The notes: generated by a model from the letters alone, not told the origin. Shown: positions 10,560 to 20,249, numbered from the stretch's first letter. The stretch: 64,000 bases of DNA from AP-15 sp963775875 (GCA_963775875.1 CAVZKP010000020.1:62001-126000); one strand, 5' to 3'. A program made the numbers and translations.

Positions 10560-12962
10560 ATGCCTCTCGAGGAACGTGAATTGCGCACGGGAGACCCCGT
10601 GGCACCGCCGCCATCAGGCGCCATCGAAACGGCGCTGGCCGGGATCCCAGCGCTTCCCGCCGACGCGCTGATTCTGATCCCGACCCGCAGTCTGGTGATG
10701 TTTCCTGGTACCGTGTTGCCGGTCACCCTGGGCCGCCAGCGCTCGATTGCGGCGGCGCAGGCGGCAATCCGCCTCAACCGGCCAGTCGGGTTGGTCTTAC
10801 AGCGCGACCCGGCGACCGAGGACCCGATCTCGGTCGACCTGCACCGCATGGGCACCGAGGCCAATATCCTGCGCTACGTGACCAGTCCCGACGGCCAGCA
10901 TCATGTGATCAGCCAGGGCGAGCGGCGCTTTCGCATCCTCGATTTTCTCGACGGCTACCCGTTTCTCGTCGCCAGGATCGAACGCCTGGCCGAGGCCGAG
11001 ACCACCAGCAAGGACATCGAAGCGCGGATGCTCAATCTGCGGAACCAGGCGATCGAGGTGCTGCAGCTGCTGCCGCAGACCCCGGTCGAACTGGTCAATG
11101 CTGTGCAATCGGCGAGCTCGGCTGCAGCGCTCGCGGATTTGATCGCCGGATTTATGGACATCACCCCGGCGGAGAAGCAGGAGATCCTCGAAACCGTCGA
11201 TATCGAAACCCGGCTCACGCGGGTGTCGACGATGCTGGCCTATCGCACCGAGGTGCTACGGTTGTCGCGCCAGATCAGCGAGCAGACCAAGGAGAAGATC
11301 GACGACCGCCAGCGAGAGTTTCTGCTGCGCGAACAGATGAAGACGATCCAGAAGGAGTTGGGCGAGGGCGACGACGCTAAGAGCCAGGAAATCGCCGAAT
11401 TGGCGAAAAAAATCGCCGAGGCCAAGATGCCGCCCGAGGTCGAGGAGCATGCCAAACGGGAGCTTGCCCGGCTCGAGCGGATGCCGGAAGCGGCCGGCGA
11501 ATATTCGATGGCCCGCACCTATCTCGAATGGCTGATCGAGCTGCCTTGGTCGATCGAGTCGGGCAAGCCGATCGACATCGCCGAGGCCCGGCGCATCCTC
11601 GACGCCGACCATTTCGGGCTCGCCAAGGTCAAGCGGCGCATCCTGGAGAATCTGGCGATCCAGCAGCTCAATCCCGGCGGCCGCAGCCCGATCCTGTGCT
11701 TTGTCGGACCGCCCGGCGTCGGCAAGACCTCGCTCGGGCAGAGCATCGCCCGCGCTACCGGGCGGAAATTCGTCCGGGTCAGCCTCGGCGGAACCCATGA
11801 CGAGGCCGAAATCCGCGGCCATCGCCGCACTTATATCGGGGCATTGCCGGGCAACATCATCCAAGGGCTGCGCCGGGCCGGGGCGCGCGACTGTGTGATG
11901 ATGCTGGACGAAATCGACAAGCTCGGCCGCGGCATCCAGGGCGACCCGTCCTCGGCATTGCTCGAAGTCCTCGACCCCGAACAGAACTCGACCTTTCGGG
12001 ATAATTATCTGGGCGTGCCGTTCGATCTGTCGCGGGTCATGTTCATCACCACCGCCAATGTCCTTGACACGATCCCAGGTCCGCTGCGCGACCGCATGGA
12101 GGTGATCGATCTCCCCGGCTATGTCGAGGACGAGAAATTCGAGATCGCGCGACGCTATCTGGTGGCTCGCCAGCTCAAGGCCAACGGCTTGACCGCCGAG
12201 CAGGCCGAAATCAGCGATGCCGCCTTGCGCGCGATCATCCGCGACTATACCCGCGAAGCCGGCGTGCGCCAGCTGGAGCGCGAAATCGGCGCGGCATTAC
12301 GAAGCGCCGCGATGCAAATTGCCGAACGGACGGCCGGGCACGTGGCAATCGAGCCGAACGATCTGGTCGACATTCTCGGACCGCCGCGCTTCGAGGGCGA
12401 GGTGGCGATGCGCACCAGCGTCCCCGGCGTCGCCACCGGCCTCGCCTGGACCCCGGTCGGCGGCGACATCCTGTTTATCGAGGCGACCCGGTTCCCCGGC
12501 GGTGGTCGGCTGATCCTGACCGGCCAACTCGGCGAGGTCATGCGCGAAAGCGCGCAGGCGGCGCTCAGCCTGGTCAAAGCCCGAGCCGCCTCGCTCGGGC
12601 TCGACCCGACCACGTTCGAGAAGAGCGACATCCATGTCCATGTCCCGGCGGGGGCGATCCCCAAGGATGGGCCCAGCGCCGGGGTGGCGATGTATACCGC
12701 TCTGGTCTCGCTGCTGACAAACCGGACGGTCCGCAGCGACACGGCGATGACTGGCGAGATCAGCCTGCGCGGGCTGGTGCTGCCAGTCGGCGGCATCAAG
12801 GAAAAAGTCGTCGCCGCCGCCCGCGCCGGCCTTGCGACCGTGATCCTGCCGGCGCGCAATCGCCGGGATTACGACGAGATCCCGGAAGGTGCGCGCAACA
12901 GCCTGCGTTTTGTGTGGGCCGAGCGCGCCGAGGAGGTGACCGAAGCCGCACTCGAAGGATAG
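10560..12962 (+). CDS. lon: ATP-dependent protease La (Lon)
   Basis: A cytoplasmic AAA+ serine protease that degrades misfolded and regulatory proteins. The protein is 800 aa, full length. An N-terminal LON substrate domain (ILIPTRSLVMFPGTVLPVTL) is followed by the AAA+ module with Walker A GPPGVGKT at about 383-390 and Walker B MMLDEIDKLG. The protease domain carries the Ser-Lys dyad: Ser706 in PKDGPSAGVAMYTAL and Lys749 in GGIKEKVVAA. It follows hsp20 by 20 bp. This copy is linked to hsp20 rather than to clpX or hupB, so the genome may carry a second lon elsewhere. Confidence 0.96.
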   Translation: MPLEERELRTGDPVAPPPSGAIETALAGIPALPADALILIPTRSLVMFPGTVLPVTLGRQRSIAAAQAAIRLNRPVGLVLQRDPATEDPISVDLHRMGTEANILRYVTSPDGQHHVISQGERRFRILDFLDGYPFLVARIERLAEAETTSKDIEARMLNLRNQAIEVLQLLPQTPVELVNAVQSASSAAALADLIAGFMDITPAEKQEILETVDIETRLTRVSTMLAYRTEVLRLSRQISEQTKEKIDDRQREFLLREQMKTIQKELGEGDDAKSQEIAELAKKIAEAKMPPEVEEHAKRELARLERMPEAAGEYSMARTYLEWLIELPWSIESGKPIDIAEARRILDADHFGLAKVKRRILENLAIQQLNPGGRSPILCFVGPPGVGKTSLGQSIARATGRKFVRVSLGGTHDEAEIRGHRRTYIGALPGNIIQGLRRAGARDCVMMLDEIDKLGRGIQGDPSSALLEVLDPEQNSTFRDNYLGVPFDLSRVMFITTANVLDTIPGPLRDRMEVIDLPGYVEDEKFEIARRYLVARQLKANGLTAEQAEISDAALRAIIRDYTREAGVRQLEREIGAALRSAAMQIAERTAGHVAIEPNDLVDILGPPRFEGEVAMRTSVPGVATGLAWTPVGGDILFIEATRFPGGGRLILTGQLGEVMRESAQAALSLVKARAASLGLDPTTFEKSDIHVHVPAGAIPKDGPSAGVAMYTALVSLLTNRTVRSDTAMTGEISLRGLVLPVGGIKEKVVAAARAGLATVILPARNRRDYDEIPEGARNSLRFVWAERAEEVTEAALEG

Positions 12963-13141
12963 CGGCGGGCTCTACGCGGTTTCCGAACTGCGAACATTTC
13001 AAATCAGGCGCCCAATCCAATGGCCGATCGCCCGCAACCCAAACCGCTGCCCAGCCGATCTGCGCCAAAATCGTCTCCAAACTCCTGCGCCTTTCGGTAC
13101 GCGGCTAGTGCCATGACCGCCGACGCGGTAGCCTGGAGGCG

Positions 13142-14485
13142 ATGTTCGAGAAGGTTTTGATCGCCAATCGCGGCGAGATCGCGCTCCGGATCCACCGCGC
13201 CTGCCGCGAGATGGGAATCAAGACGGTCGCCGTGCACTCGACCGCCGATGCCCGGGCGATGAATGTGCGGCTGGCCGACGAGAGCGTCTGCATCGGGCCC
13301 CCAGCCGCGCGCGACAGCTATATGAACGTGGTGGCGATCCTTTCCGCGGCGGAGATCACCGGCGCCGACGCAATTCATCCCGGGCTGGGATTCCTCGCCG
13401 AGGATGCTGATTTCGCGGCCGCGGTCGAAGAGCACGGATTGACCTTTATCGGCCCCGCGCCCGAACATATTCGGCTGATGGGCGACAAGGTCGCGGCGAA
13501 AGCGGCGGCGGTGCGGCTCGGCATCCCGACGGTGCCAGGCTCCATCGGCGCAGTTCGCGATCCCGCCGCGGCCGAGGCCGCTGCCGACGCGATCGGCTAT
13601 CCGGTGCTGATCAAAGCCGCGGCCGGCGGCGGCGGCCGTGGCATGAAAATCGCCCGCGACCGCGCCGAACTGACGCGCATGCTGCCCATCGCGCAGCACG
13701 AGGCAGAGGCATTTTTTGGACGCGGCGAGGTCTATCTCGAGCGCTGGCTCGATCGGCCGCGGCACATTGAGATCCAGGTTCTCGGCGACGGTCAGGGCGG
13801 GGTCGTTCATCTTGGCGAGCGCGACTGCTCCTTGCAGCGCGCGCATCAGAAAGTGCTCGAAGAAACCCCGTCTCCGGCGCTCAACCCCGATGAGCGCGAC
13901 CGGCTCGGCGGGCTCGCCGTCGCCGCGCTGCGCGAGATCGGCTACCGCAGCGTCGGCACCCTCGAATTTTTGTATCAGAACGGCGAATTCTTTTTCATCG
14001 AGATGAACACGCGGCTTCAGGTCGAGCACCCGATCAGCGAGATGGTCAGCGGCATCGACATCGTGCGCGAGCAGCTGCGCATCGCCGGCGGCGCCCCGCT
14101 CGGCTATCGCCAGGCCGAGATCCGGCTCTCCGGCCATGCGATCGAGTGCCGGATCAACGCCGAAAACCCGGACAGCTTTCGACCCTCGCCGGGCCGGATC
14201 ACCGATTATCATGCCCCGGGCGGGCTCGGCGTGCGGGTCGACAGCGCGCTCTATCAAGGCTACGAGGTGCCGCCCTATTACGACAGCCTGGTCTCCAAAC
14301 TGGTTATCCACGGTAAGACCCGCAACGAATGTCTGATGCGGCTGCGCCGGGCGCTCGAGGAATATGTAATCGGCGGCATCGAGACGACCATTCCGCTGCA
14401 TCAGCGCCTGGTCAACGCCGCCGATTTCATCAACGGCGATTACGACATCCATTGGCTCGAGCGCTTCCTCGGGCGGACGCAATAG
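13142..14485 (+). CDS. accC: Acetyl-CoA carboxylase, biotin carboxylase subunit
   Basis: AccC carboxylates the biotin on BCCP (AccB), the first half reaction of fatty-acid synthesis. The protein is 447 aa. It starts with FEKVLIANRGEIALRIHRA, has the ATP-grasp glycine loop AAAGGGGRGMKIA near 160-168, and the active-site stretch EMNTRLQVEH at 287-296. The length fits the stand-alone subunit rather than a propionyl or pyruvate carboxylase. aat follows 13 bp later. The usual partner accB is not upstream; lon lies there instead. Confidence 0.95.
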   Translation: MFEKVLIANRGEIALRIHRACREMGIKTVAVHSTADARAMNVRLADESVCIGPPAARDSYMNVVAILSAAEITGADAIHPGLGFLAEDADFAAAVEEHGLTFIGPAPEHIRLMGDKVAAKAAAVRLGIPTVPGSIGAVRDPAAAEAAADAIGYPVLIKAAAGGGGRGMKIARDRAELTRMLPIAQHEAEAFFGRGEVYLERWLDRPRHIEIQVLGDGQGGVVHLGERDCSLQRAHQKVLEETPSPALNPDERDRLGGLAVAALREIGYRSVGTLEFLYQNGEFFFIEMNTRLQVEHPISEMVSGIDIVREQLRIAGGAPLGYRQAEIRLSGHAIECRINAENPDSFRPSPGRITDYHAPGGLGVRVDSALYQGYEVPPYYDSLVSKLVIHGKTRNECLMRLRRALEEYVIGGIETTIPLHQRLVNAADFINGDYDIHWLERFLGRTQ

Positions 14486-14498
14486 ACCGAGCCGCGCG

Positions 14499-15158
14499 TT
14501 GATCCGGCTGACCCCCGAGATCCTGCTCGCCGCCTATGCCGCCGGCGTCTTTCCGATGGCCGAATCAGCCGACGATCCCGAGCTGTACTGGGTCGATCCG
14601 CACCGTCGCGGCATCCTTCCGCTCGACGCCTTTCACGTCTCCCACCGGTTGCGCCGCGTGCTGCGCCAAGGCCGGTTCGAAATCCGCTGCGACAGCGCCT
14701 TCGAGGCGGTCATCCGCGGCTGCGCCGAAGCGAGCGACAAACGCCCGAATACCTGGATCAACGACGAGATCGTGCGGCTTTACCAGGCGTTGTTCGCGCG
14801 CGGTGCGGCGCACAGCGTCGAGTGCCTGAGGGACGGCGCGCTGGTGGGCGGGTTGTACGGCGTCTCGATCGGCGCGGTCTTCTTTGGCGAAAGCATGTTC
14901 AGCCGTGAAACCGACGCGAGCAAGGTGGCCTTGGTTCACCTGGTAGCCCGGCTGCGGCTCGGCCGCTATCGCCTGCTCGACACCCAGTTCCTGACCCCGC
15001 ATCTGGCGCGCTTCGGCGGGGTCGAGATTTCGCGGGCCCGTTATCGTCGGCTGCTGGCTTCGGCACTCGCCTATGGCGCATCTTTTCCGGGTGTGCTGCC
15101 GGAAGATTGGGGCGGCGATCCGCTGGCTCCCTTACAGTCGAGCAAGATCACGTCGTAG
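14499..15158 (+). CDS. aat: Leucyl/phenylalanyl-tRNA--protein transferase
   Basis: Aat adds Leu or Phe to proteins with N-terminal Arg or Lys, which marks them for ClpS/ClpAP degradation (N-end rule). The protein is 219 aa, normal length. Family motifs are LTPEILLAAYAAGVFPMAE, YWVDPHRRGILPL, GGLYGVSIGAVFFGESMFS and LLDTQFLTPHLARFGG. The only in-frame start close to the family N-terminus is TTG 14499. It lies 13 bp after accC, and the accC-aat-DUF2155 order is common in alphaproteobacteria. Its 3' end overlaps the convergent DUF2155 gene by 88 bp. Confidence 0.94.
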   Translation: MIRLTPEILLAAYAAGVFPMAESADDPELYWVDPHRRGILPLDAFHVSHRLRRVLRQGRFEIRCDSAFEAVIRGCAEASDKRPNTWINDEIVRLYQALFARGAAHSVECLRDGALVGGLYGVSIGAVFFGESMFSRETDASKVALVHLVARLRLGRYRLLDTQFLTPHLARFGGVEISRARYRRLLASALAYGASFPGVLPEDWGGDPLAPLQSSKITS

Positions 15159-15547
15159 ACCGGGTTTTCGAGCGACGACAGAGCCGGGCTCTGCGCAAAC
15201 ATCCATCCGCTGAACCGCCTGACGCTTTCCTCACCGGGACGGACCTCGTCGATCTGCAGAAACGCCGCACTTTCCGGCTTGTCCTCGGGCGGGTTCTTCT
15301 CGCAGTCGCGAACCGTGATCGCCAGGCCGCCGAACCGCACCATCTTGCCGACCGGCGCCTCGATCTCGGAAACGCGGGCGGTGATCTTATCGAGCCCCTG
15401 CAACACCGCGACCGGCTCTGAAATCATATCCGACGCCGCGATCCCGATTGGCGCCAGGGTCATCACCGCGATTAGCGGGAACCCAAAAAGCAAAACGCCG
15501 CGGCACTGGCGCCTCCGGAGGACCGGGCCGCTCGCGCCCTCACTCAA
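15071..15547 (-). CDS. DUF2155 domain-containing exported protein
   Basis: A 158-aa protein of the DUF2155 family, of unknown function and typical of alphaproteobacteria next to accC-aat. A hydrophobic signal segment at about 18-38 (VLLFGFPLIAVMTLAPIGIA) suggests export. The conserved core contains LQGLDKITARVSEI, FGGLAITVRDC, FLQIDEV and FSGWMFAQSPALSSLENPVYDVILLDC, with two cysteines that may pair. The start used is TTG 15547, which overlaps the lyase stop by 8 bp; a later start before the signal segment is possible. It overlaps aat tail to tail. Confidence 0.85.
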   Translation of the reverse strand: MSEGASGPVLRRRQCRGVLLFGFPLIAVMTLAPIGIAASDMISEPVAVLQGLDKITARVSEIEAPVGKMVRFGGLAITVRDCEKNPPEDKPESAAFLQIDEVRPGEESVRRFSGWMFAQSPALSSLENPVYDVILLDCKGASGSPPQSSGSTPGKDAP

Positions 15548-16448
15548 GATTTTTCATCCGGGCCTCGCGCGCGGCGATGGCCGCTTCGCGCTCGACCAGC
15601 AGGCGGGCGCGCTCGACGACCGGGACGTCGATCATCTTGCCGTCGACGGTAACCGCACCCACGCCTTCGGCCAGCGCCTTGTCGTAAGCGGCGAGCACCC
15701 GGCGGCCATGATCCACCTCCTCGGCACTCGGCCGGAATTCCTCGTTCAGGATCGCGATCTGGCTCGGATGGATCACCGAAGCGCCGATGAAACCGAACCG
15801 GCGCGAGCGCCGGATCGTCTGGCGGAAGCCGTCGAGATCGTGGAACTCGGCGATCGAGCCGATAAAGCCCAGCGGCATGATGCCGGCGGCGCGGGCGGCA
15901 AACACCGCCATCTGCTTCGGCATCGAGAGCGCCTCCGCCTCGGGTAGGATCCCGGCCGAGGTGGCGAAATCCTCGGCGCCGAGCGTCAGGGCGCAGAGCC
16001 GCGGGTGGGCGCGGGCAATCTCGGCGAGATGAAAGAACGCCGCCGCGGTCTCGACCATCGCGATCAGGCGCGTCGTGCCCGGCACGATGCCGCGCTCGGC
16101 CTCGACCTCGTCGACGATTTCCGCGAGCAAGCGAACATGCTCGGCGCTGTCGGCCTTGGGCAAGGCCAGCGCCAGCACACCGGGCCCGACCGCCGCCTCG
16201 ATGTCGCGCACCGCCATGCGCAGCGGTCGGTTGATGCGCACGACGACATCGGCGCCGCCGCGCGACACGATTGCTGCCGCTTCCGGCACCAGCTCCCTTG
16301 CCCGCGCTTTCTCCGAGGCCGCCACGCTGTCTTCGAGATCAAGGATGATCGCATCGGCGCCGCGCCTGGCCGCGCCGTCGACAAAGCGCCTCGCGGTCAC
16401 CGGCACGAACAGCAGCGAGCGCCATACCGGCAGTTGGTCGGTCATCAT
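15540..16448 (-). CDS. HpcH/HpaI aldolase / citrate lyase beta-like CoA ester lyase
   Basis: A 302-aa CitE-like protein. These enzymes cleave or condense acyl-CoA esters such as malyl-CoA, citramalyl-CoA or mesaconyl derivatives in a metal-dependent reaction. Motifs seen are RSLLFVPVTARRFVDGAA, IILDLEDSVA (metal-binding Glu/Asp), the Arg of VVRINRP, and TLGAEDFATSAG. The C-terminal FIGASVIHPSQI is also typical. It overlaps the upstream CaiB gene by ATGA (16445-16448), so the two are coupled. Together they suggest activation of a dicarboxylic acid by CoA transfer followed by lyase cleavage. Confidence 0.9.
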   Translation of the reverse strand: MMTDQLPVWRSLLFVPVTARRFVDGAARRGADAIILDLEDSVAASEKARARELVPEAAAIVSRGGADVVVRINRPLRMAVRDIEAAVGPGVLALALPKADSAEHVRLLAEIVDEVEAERGIVPGTTRLIAMVETAAAFFHLAEIARAHPRLCALTLGAEDFATSAGILPEAEALSMPKQMAVFAARAAGIMPLGFIGSIAEFHDLDGFRQTIRRSRRFGFIGASVIHPSQIAILNEEFRPSAEEVDHGRRVLAAYDKALAEGVGAVTVDGKMIDVPVVERARLLVEREAAIAAREARMKNLE

Positions 16449-17680
16449 TCGCCCCCTAGAGAGATCACGCCATCCTGCGCGAGCCCGTCGAGGACGGCGC
16501 GGTCGAGACCGAGCCCGCCGAGGATCTCGGCGGTGTGCTCGCCCAATGACGGGGCCGGGCGGCGCAGTCTTCCGGGGGTGCCGGACAGGCGCGGGATCAC
16601 GTTGTGCATCGGCAGCTGCCCCAGATCATCGTCAGGAAGATCGACCAGGATCGCGCGTTCGATCACGTGGGGGTCGGCCATGAACTGGTCGATATCATAG
16701 ACTGGCGCCGCGGTCACTTCGGCGCGTTCGAAGACCGCCATGTTCTCGGCAAGCGTGCGCGCCGCGATGAAAGCGACGATCGGCGCCTCGCAGGCCTCGG
16801 CGTTCTTGACCCGGTCGGTGTTGGTGCGGAAGCACGGGTCCGCGATCATGTCCTCGCGGCCGATCGCGCGGAACAGACGCTCGGCCATCGCCTGGATCGA
16901 CGCGGAAATTCCGATGTACCGCCCGTCCTTGGTCCGGAACACATTGCGCGGCGAGGTCGTCTCCGAGCGGCTGCCGGTGCGCTCGCGCACCGATCCGGTC
17001 AGGCGATAGATCGCTGCCTCGGTGGCGATGAACGAGAACAGCGGATCGAGCAATGGCAGGTCGATCACCTGACCCATGCCGCCCTTGACCTCGATGTTGC
17101 GCATCGCCACGAGCACCGCCATCGCGCCGTAGAGCCCGGCGACCATGTCGGCGAGTGCGGTCGGCGGCAACACCGGCTCGCGATCGGAAAAACCGGTGCG
17201 CGCGGCATAGCCCGACATGCTCTCGACCAGGGTGCCAAAGCCGGGGCGGTCGCGATAAGGGCCGTCCTGGCCCCACCCGGAAACCCGCAGGATGATCAAA
17301 CCCGGGTTGCGCCGATGCAGGACTTCGGGGCCGAGCCCCATCGCCTCGAGCGTCCCTGGCCGGAAATTCTCGATCAGCACACCGGCGCCGGCGATCAGGT
17401 CGGACAGCAAATTGCGCCCGCGCGCGTCCCTGAGGTTCAGCGCCACGCTCTTTTTGTTCCGGGAGTACACCTTCCAGTGGACGCTGATCCCGTTGGTCTG
17501 CCAGGCGCGCAGCGGATCGCCGCGTTTGGGGTCTTCGATCTTGATCACCTCGGCGCCGAAATCGGCGAGCTGGAGGCTGACCATATTGCCCGAGACCAGC
17601 CGCGACATATCGACGACACGCACCCCGTCGAGCGGACACGCCGCCTCGGGCTCGAAAGATTTTGCGGACACACCCATCAC
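16445..17680 (-). CDS. CaiB/BaiF family CoA-transferase
   Basis: A class III CoA-transferase of 411 aa, which moves CoA between carboxylic acids through an aspartyl-CoA intermediate. It starts with the family signature LDGVRVVDMSRLVSGNMVSLQLADFGAEVIK, contains KKSVALNLRDARGR and ENFRPGTLEAMGLG, and has the likely catalytic Asp178 in TALADMVAGLYGAMAVL. It is the first gene of a two-gene operon with the CitE-like lyase (4-bp overlap). A succinyl-CoA:(methyl)malate-type activity would fit the partner, but the substrate is inferred only. Confidence 0.92.
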   Translation of the reverse strand: MMGVSAKSFEPEAACPLDGVRVVDMSRLVSGNMVSLQLADFGAEVIKIEDPKRGDPLRAWQTNGISVHWKVYSRNKKSVALNLRDARGRNLLSDLIAGAGVLIENFRPGTLEAMGLGPEVLHRRNPGLIILRVSGWGQDGPYRDRPGFGTLVESMSGYAARTGFSDREPVLPPTALADMVAGLYGAMAVLVAMRNIEVKGGMGQVIDLPLLDPLFSFIATEAAIYRLTGSVRERTGSRSETTSPRNVFRTKDGRYIGISASIQAMAERLFRAIGREDMIADPCFRTNTDRVKNAEACEAPIVAFIAARTLAENMAVFERAEVTAAPVYDIDQFMADPHVIERAILVDLPDDDLGQLPMHNVIPRLSGTPGRLRRPAPSLGEHTAEILGGLGLDRAVLDGLAQDGVISLGGE

Positions 17681-17739
17681 ACGACCTGTTCCCCATTCTA
17701 GCCGGTCAACCTAGCCGAACCGGGCGCGGCGCCACCCCT

Positions 17740-17769
17740 TTTATCGGCATCGGATTTATCGGTATCGGG
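17740..17769. repeat. Two tandem 15-bp units
   Basis: TTTATCGGCATCGGA (17740-17754) is followed directly by TTTATCGGTATCGGG (17755-17769), with two mismatches. It lies in the 162-bp spacer between the GST gene and the CaiB gene. Two copies only, with no evident function. Confidence 0.5.
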
Positions 17770-17842
17770 CCGACCCCCAATTCATCCACCGCCAGCGCAG
17801 CCGGTTTCGCGTCCGTCGGCGAGGATGCCCGGCGAATGCGGA

Positions 17843-18466
17843 TTAGAGGCGTGGCACCTGCATCCCCTTCTGCACCGCCGCCCGTCGCCCCACCATCTCG
17901 AACCAGCGGCGCACATTGGCGTAGTCCGCCAGCGAAATACCTTGCCACTCATGGCGGGCGACCCACGGGTAGGTCGCGATATCGGCGATCGAATAATCGC
18001 CCTCGGCCAAAAACTCGCCGGCGCCCAGCCGGCTGTCGAGCACGCCGTAGAGCCGTGCCGCCTCCTTCGAGTAGCGCTCGATCGCATAGGGCAGCGGCTG
18101 TGGCGCAAAGCGGCGAAAATGCTGCGCCTGGCCGAACATCGGCCCGAGCCCGCCAACCTGGAACATCAGCCACTGGATCGCCTGCGAGCGTTGGCGAGGG
18201 TCGGGCGACAACAAGCGTCCGGTCTTTTCCGCGAGATAGATCAGGATGGCGCCAGATTCAAAGACCGCGAACGGGCCGCCGCCCGGGCCATCCTGATCGA
18301 CGATCGTCGGGATCTTGCCGTTGGGATTGATCGCAACGTAGTCCGCGGCGAACTGCTCGCCATTGCCGATGTCGATCGGATGGACACGGTAGTCGAGGGC
18401 GAGTTCCTCCAGCATGATCGACGCCTTATGCCCATTCGGCGTCGCCCAGGTGTAGAGATCGATCAT
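17843..18466 (-). CDS. Glutathione S-transferase family protein (YfcG/Ure2p-like)
   Basis: A 207-aa GST-fold protein. The thioredoxin-like domain (1-80) has the N-terminal TWATPNGHKASIMLEEL, the cis-Pro region NGKIPTIVD and the glutathione-binding FESGAILIYLAEKTGRL. The all-alpha domain follows (WLMFQVGGLGPMFGQAQHF, YSIADIATYPWVARHEW). The TPNGHK motif resembles YfcG/YghU disulfide-bond reductases. I chose ATG 18466 because the fold begins there; eleven codons upstream are also open. It is a single gene, divergent from manC. Confidence 0.9.
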   Translation of the reverse strand: MIDLYTWATPNGHKASIMLEELALDYRVHPIDIGNGEQFAADYVAINPNGKIPTIVDQDGPGGGPFAVFESGAILIYLAEKTGRLLSPDPRQRSQAIQWLMFQVGGLGPMFGQAQHFRRFAPQPLPYAIERYSKEAARLYGVLDSRLGAGEFLAEGDYSIADIATYPWVARHEWQGISLADYANVRRWFEMVGRRAAVQKGMQVPRL

Positions 18467-18683
18467 CGCCGCCCCGCTGTCGCCGCCTCTCATCCGCACG
18501 ATCTATCTTGCAGCGTGAGCCGGCGGAGGGGAAAGCGCAACAGGCCGGCGAAGCGGCGCCGCGACTGCTTTGCAGCTTTGACGATTTCTTGCTGTCGGTA
18601 GGAAGAGAATAGGGAGGATTTGCGGGCGCTCCAAAACCCGTGTATTTCGGCTCTGCGCCGCTCGTGCTCGAGGGAAAGGTGGC

Positions 18684-20099
18684 ATGATCTACCCAGTCAT
18701 TCTATCCGGCGGCTCGGGCACCCGGTTGTGGCCGATGTCGCGCACGCTCTACCCCAAGCAGCTCTTGCGGCTGCTCGGGACCGACAGCCTGTTGCAGCAA
18801 ACGGTGCGACGAGTCGGCGATCGCGATCATTTCGCCGCACCGCTGCTGGTCGCAAATGAAGCGCATCGCTTCATTATCGCCGAGCAGCTCCGCGAGATCG
18901 GGGCGGAGCCGCGTGCGCTGCTGCTCGAGCCGGTCGGGCGCAATACGGCGCCCGCGGCTTGCGTCGCGGGCCTGGTGCTCGCCGAGAGCGATCCCGATGC
19001 CCTTATGCTGCTGATGCCCTCCGACCACATGATCGATGATGTCGCTTCCTTTACCGCGGCGGTCGGCCGTGCAGCGGCCGCAGCCCGCGGCGGCAGCCTG
19101 GTCAGTTTCGGCATCAGCCCCGAGCGCGCCGAAACGGGCTATGGCTACATCCGGCGCGGCAGCGCCTTCGCCGAGATCGGCGGCGTCTTCCGAATCGCCG
19201 AGTTCGTGGAAAAGCCCGGTCCGGAGCTGGCGCAGACATATCTTACCTCGGGCGAGCATTTCTGGAACGCCGGGATCTTTCTGTTTCCGGTGGCGCTGTT
19301 TCTCGAAGAGCTGGGGCGTCTTCGCCCGGACATCGTCGCCGCATGTCGGCGCGCGCTGGACGAGGCGAGCCATGATGTCGACTTTGTCCGTCTCGGCAAG
19401 GAGGCGTTCGCGGCCTGTCTCGCCAATTCGATCGACTACGCGGTCATGGAGCACACGCAACGCGCAGCGGTCGTGCAGGTCGCCATGGGCTGGAGCGACG
19501 TCGGTTCCTGGGATTCCTTGTGGGAGATGAGTGCCAAGGATGCCAGCGGCAATTCGATTGCCGGCAACGTCGTCGCCGAAGACACGCGAAATTGCTATCT
19601 GCGATCCGAGGCCGGCCTCGTCGCCGCGATCGGCGTCGAGGATCTTGTCGTCGTCGCCACCGCCGACGCCATCATGCTGGCGCCGCGCAACCGCACGCAG
19701 GAAGTCAGACAGCTGGTGGCGCGGCTCGTCAGGGAATCCCGCGAGGAGACCGAGGCTCTGCCCACCGTTCACCGCCCGTGGGGTACCTACCAATCGCTGC
19801 ATAACGGGCATCGCGTCCAGGTAAAGCATATCGTGGTCAAACCCGGCGGGCGGCTCTCGCTGCAGCTGCATCATCATCGCGCCGAGCATTGGATCGTCGT
19901 CCACGGCACCGCCAAGATCCGCCGCGGCAACGAGGAGATCATGCTGAGCGAAGACCAGTCGACCTATATTCCTCTCGGCACCGCTCATCGGCTCGAGAAC
20001 CCGGGCAAGATCCCGCTGCATCTGATCGAAGTACAATCGGGAAGCTATCTCGGCGAAGACGACATCATCCGCCTCGAAGACAGCTACGGCCGGGTCTAG
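18684..20099 (+). CDS. manC: Mannose-1-phosphate guanylyltransferase / mannose-6-phosphate isomerase
   Basis: A bifunctional enzyme that makes GDP-mannose for exopolysaccharide or O-antigen. The protein is 471 aa, the usual type II length. The nucleotidyltransferase domain has GGSGTRLWPMSRTLYPKQLL at 9-28 and the FVEKP motif. The C-terminal cupin isomerase domain has the metal-binding LSLQLHHHRAEHWIVVHGTAK and ends with SYLGEDDIIRLEDSYGR. ATG 18684 is preceded by a purine-rich GAGGGAAAGG. The divergent downstream neighbour is an O-antigen ligase, which supports a surface-polysaccharide role. Confidence 0.95.
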   Translation: MIYPVILSGGSGTRLWPMSRTLYPKQLLRLLGTDSLLQQTVRRVGDRDHFAAPLLVANEAHRFIIAEQLREIGAEPRALLLEPVGRNTAPAACVAGLVLAESDPDALMLLMPSDHMIDDVASFTAAVGRAAAAARGGSLVSFGISPERAETGYGYIRRGSAFAEIGGVFRIAEFVEKPGPELAQTYLTSGEHFWNAGIFLFPVALFLEELGRLRPDIVAACRRALDEASHDVDFVRLGKEAFAACLANSIDYAVMEHTQRAAVVQVAMGWSDVGSWDSLWEMSAKDASGNSIAGNVVAEDTRNCYLRSEAGLVAAIGVEDLVVVATADAIMLAPRNRTQEVRQLVARLVRESREETEALPTVHRPWGTYQSLHNGHRVQVKHIVVKPGGRLSLQLHHHRAEHWIVVHGTAKIRRGNEEIMLSEDQSTYIPLGTAHRLENPGKIPLHLIEVQSGSYLGEDDIIRLEDSYGRV

Positions 20100-20107
20100 G
20101 AAGGAAT

Positions 20108-20131
20108 CTCGCGACGGCGAGGCTTTGGTTT
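20108..20131 (+). terminator. Possible weak terminator after manC
   Basis: A CTCGC/GCGAG stem with a 4-nt loop (20108-20121) is followed by GCTTTGGTTT, starting 9 bp after the manC stop. The stem is short, so the call is tentative. Confidence 0.35.
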
Positions 20132-20249
20132 CTCGCAAAATCGGGGGCCTCGGGCGGTCGCATAGCCAGTCCTGACGCCACCGCTGCGAAGACCCGACAT
20201 TTCCCGCCGCCGCAGCGCCGACCGCCGGTCCTGGAAACTTGGATCGGAG

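Noticed and set aside
18702..20138. 478-codon frame antisense to manC
   Set aside because: Shadow of the clearly recognised manC gene.
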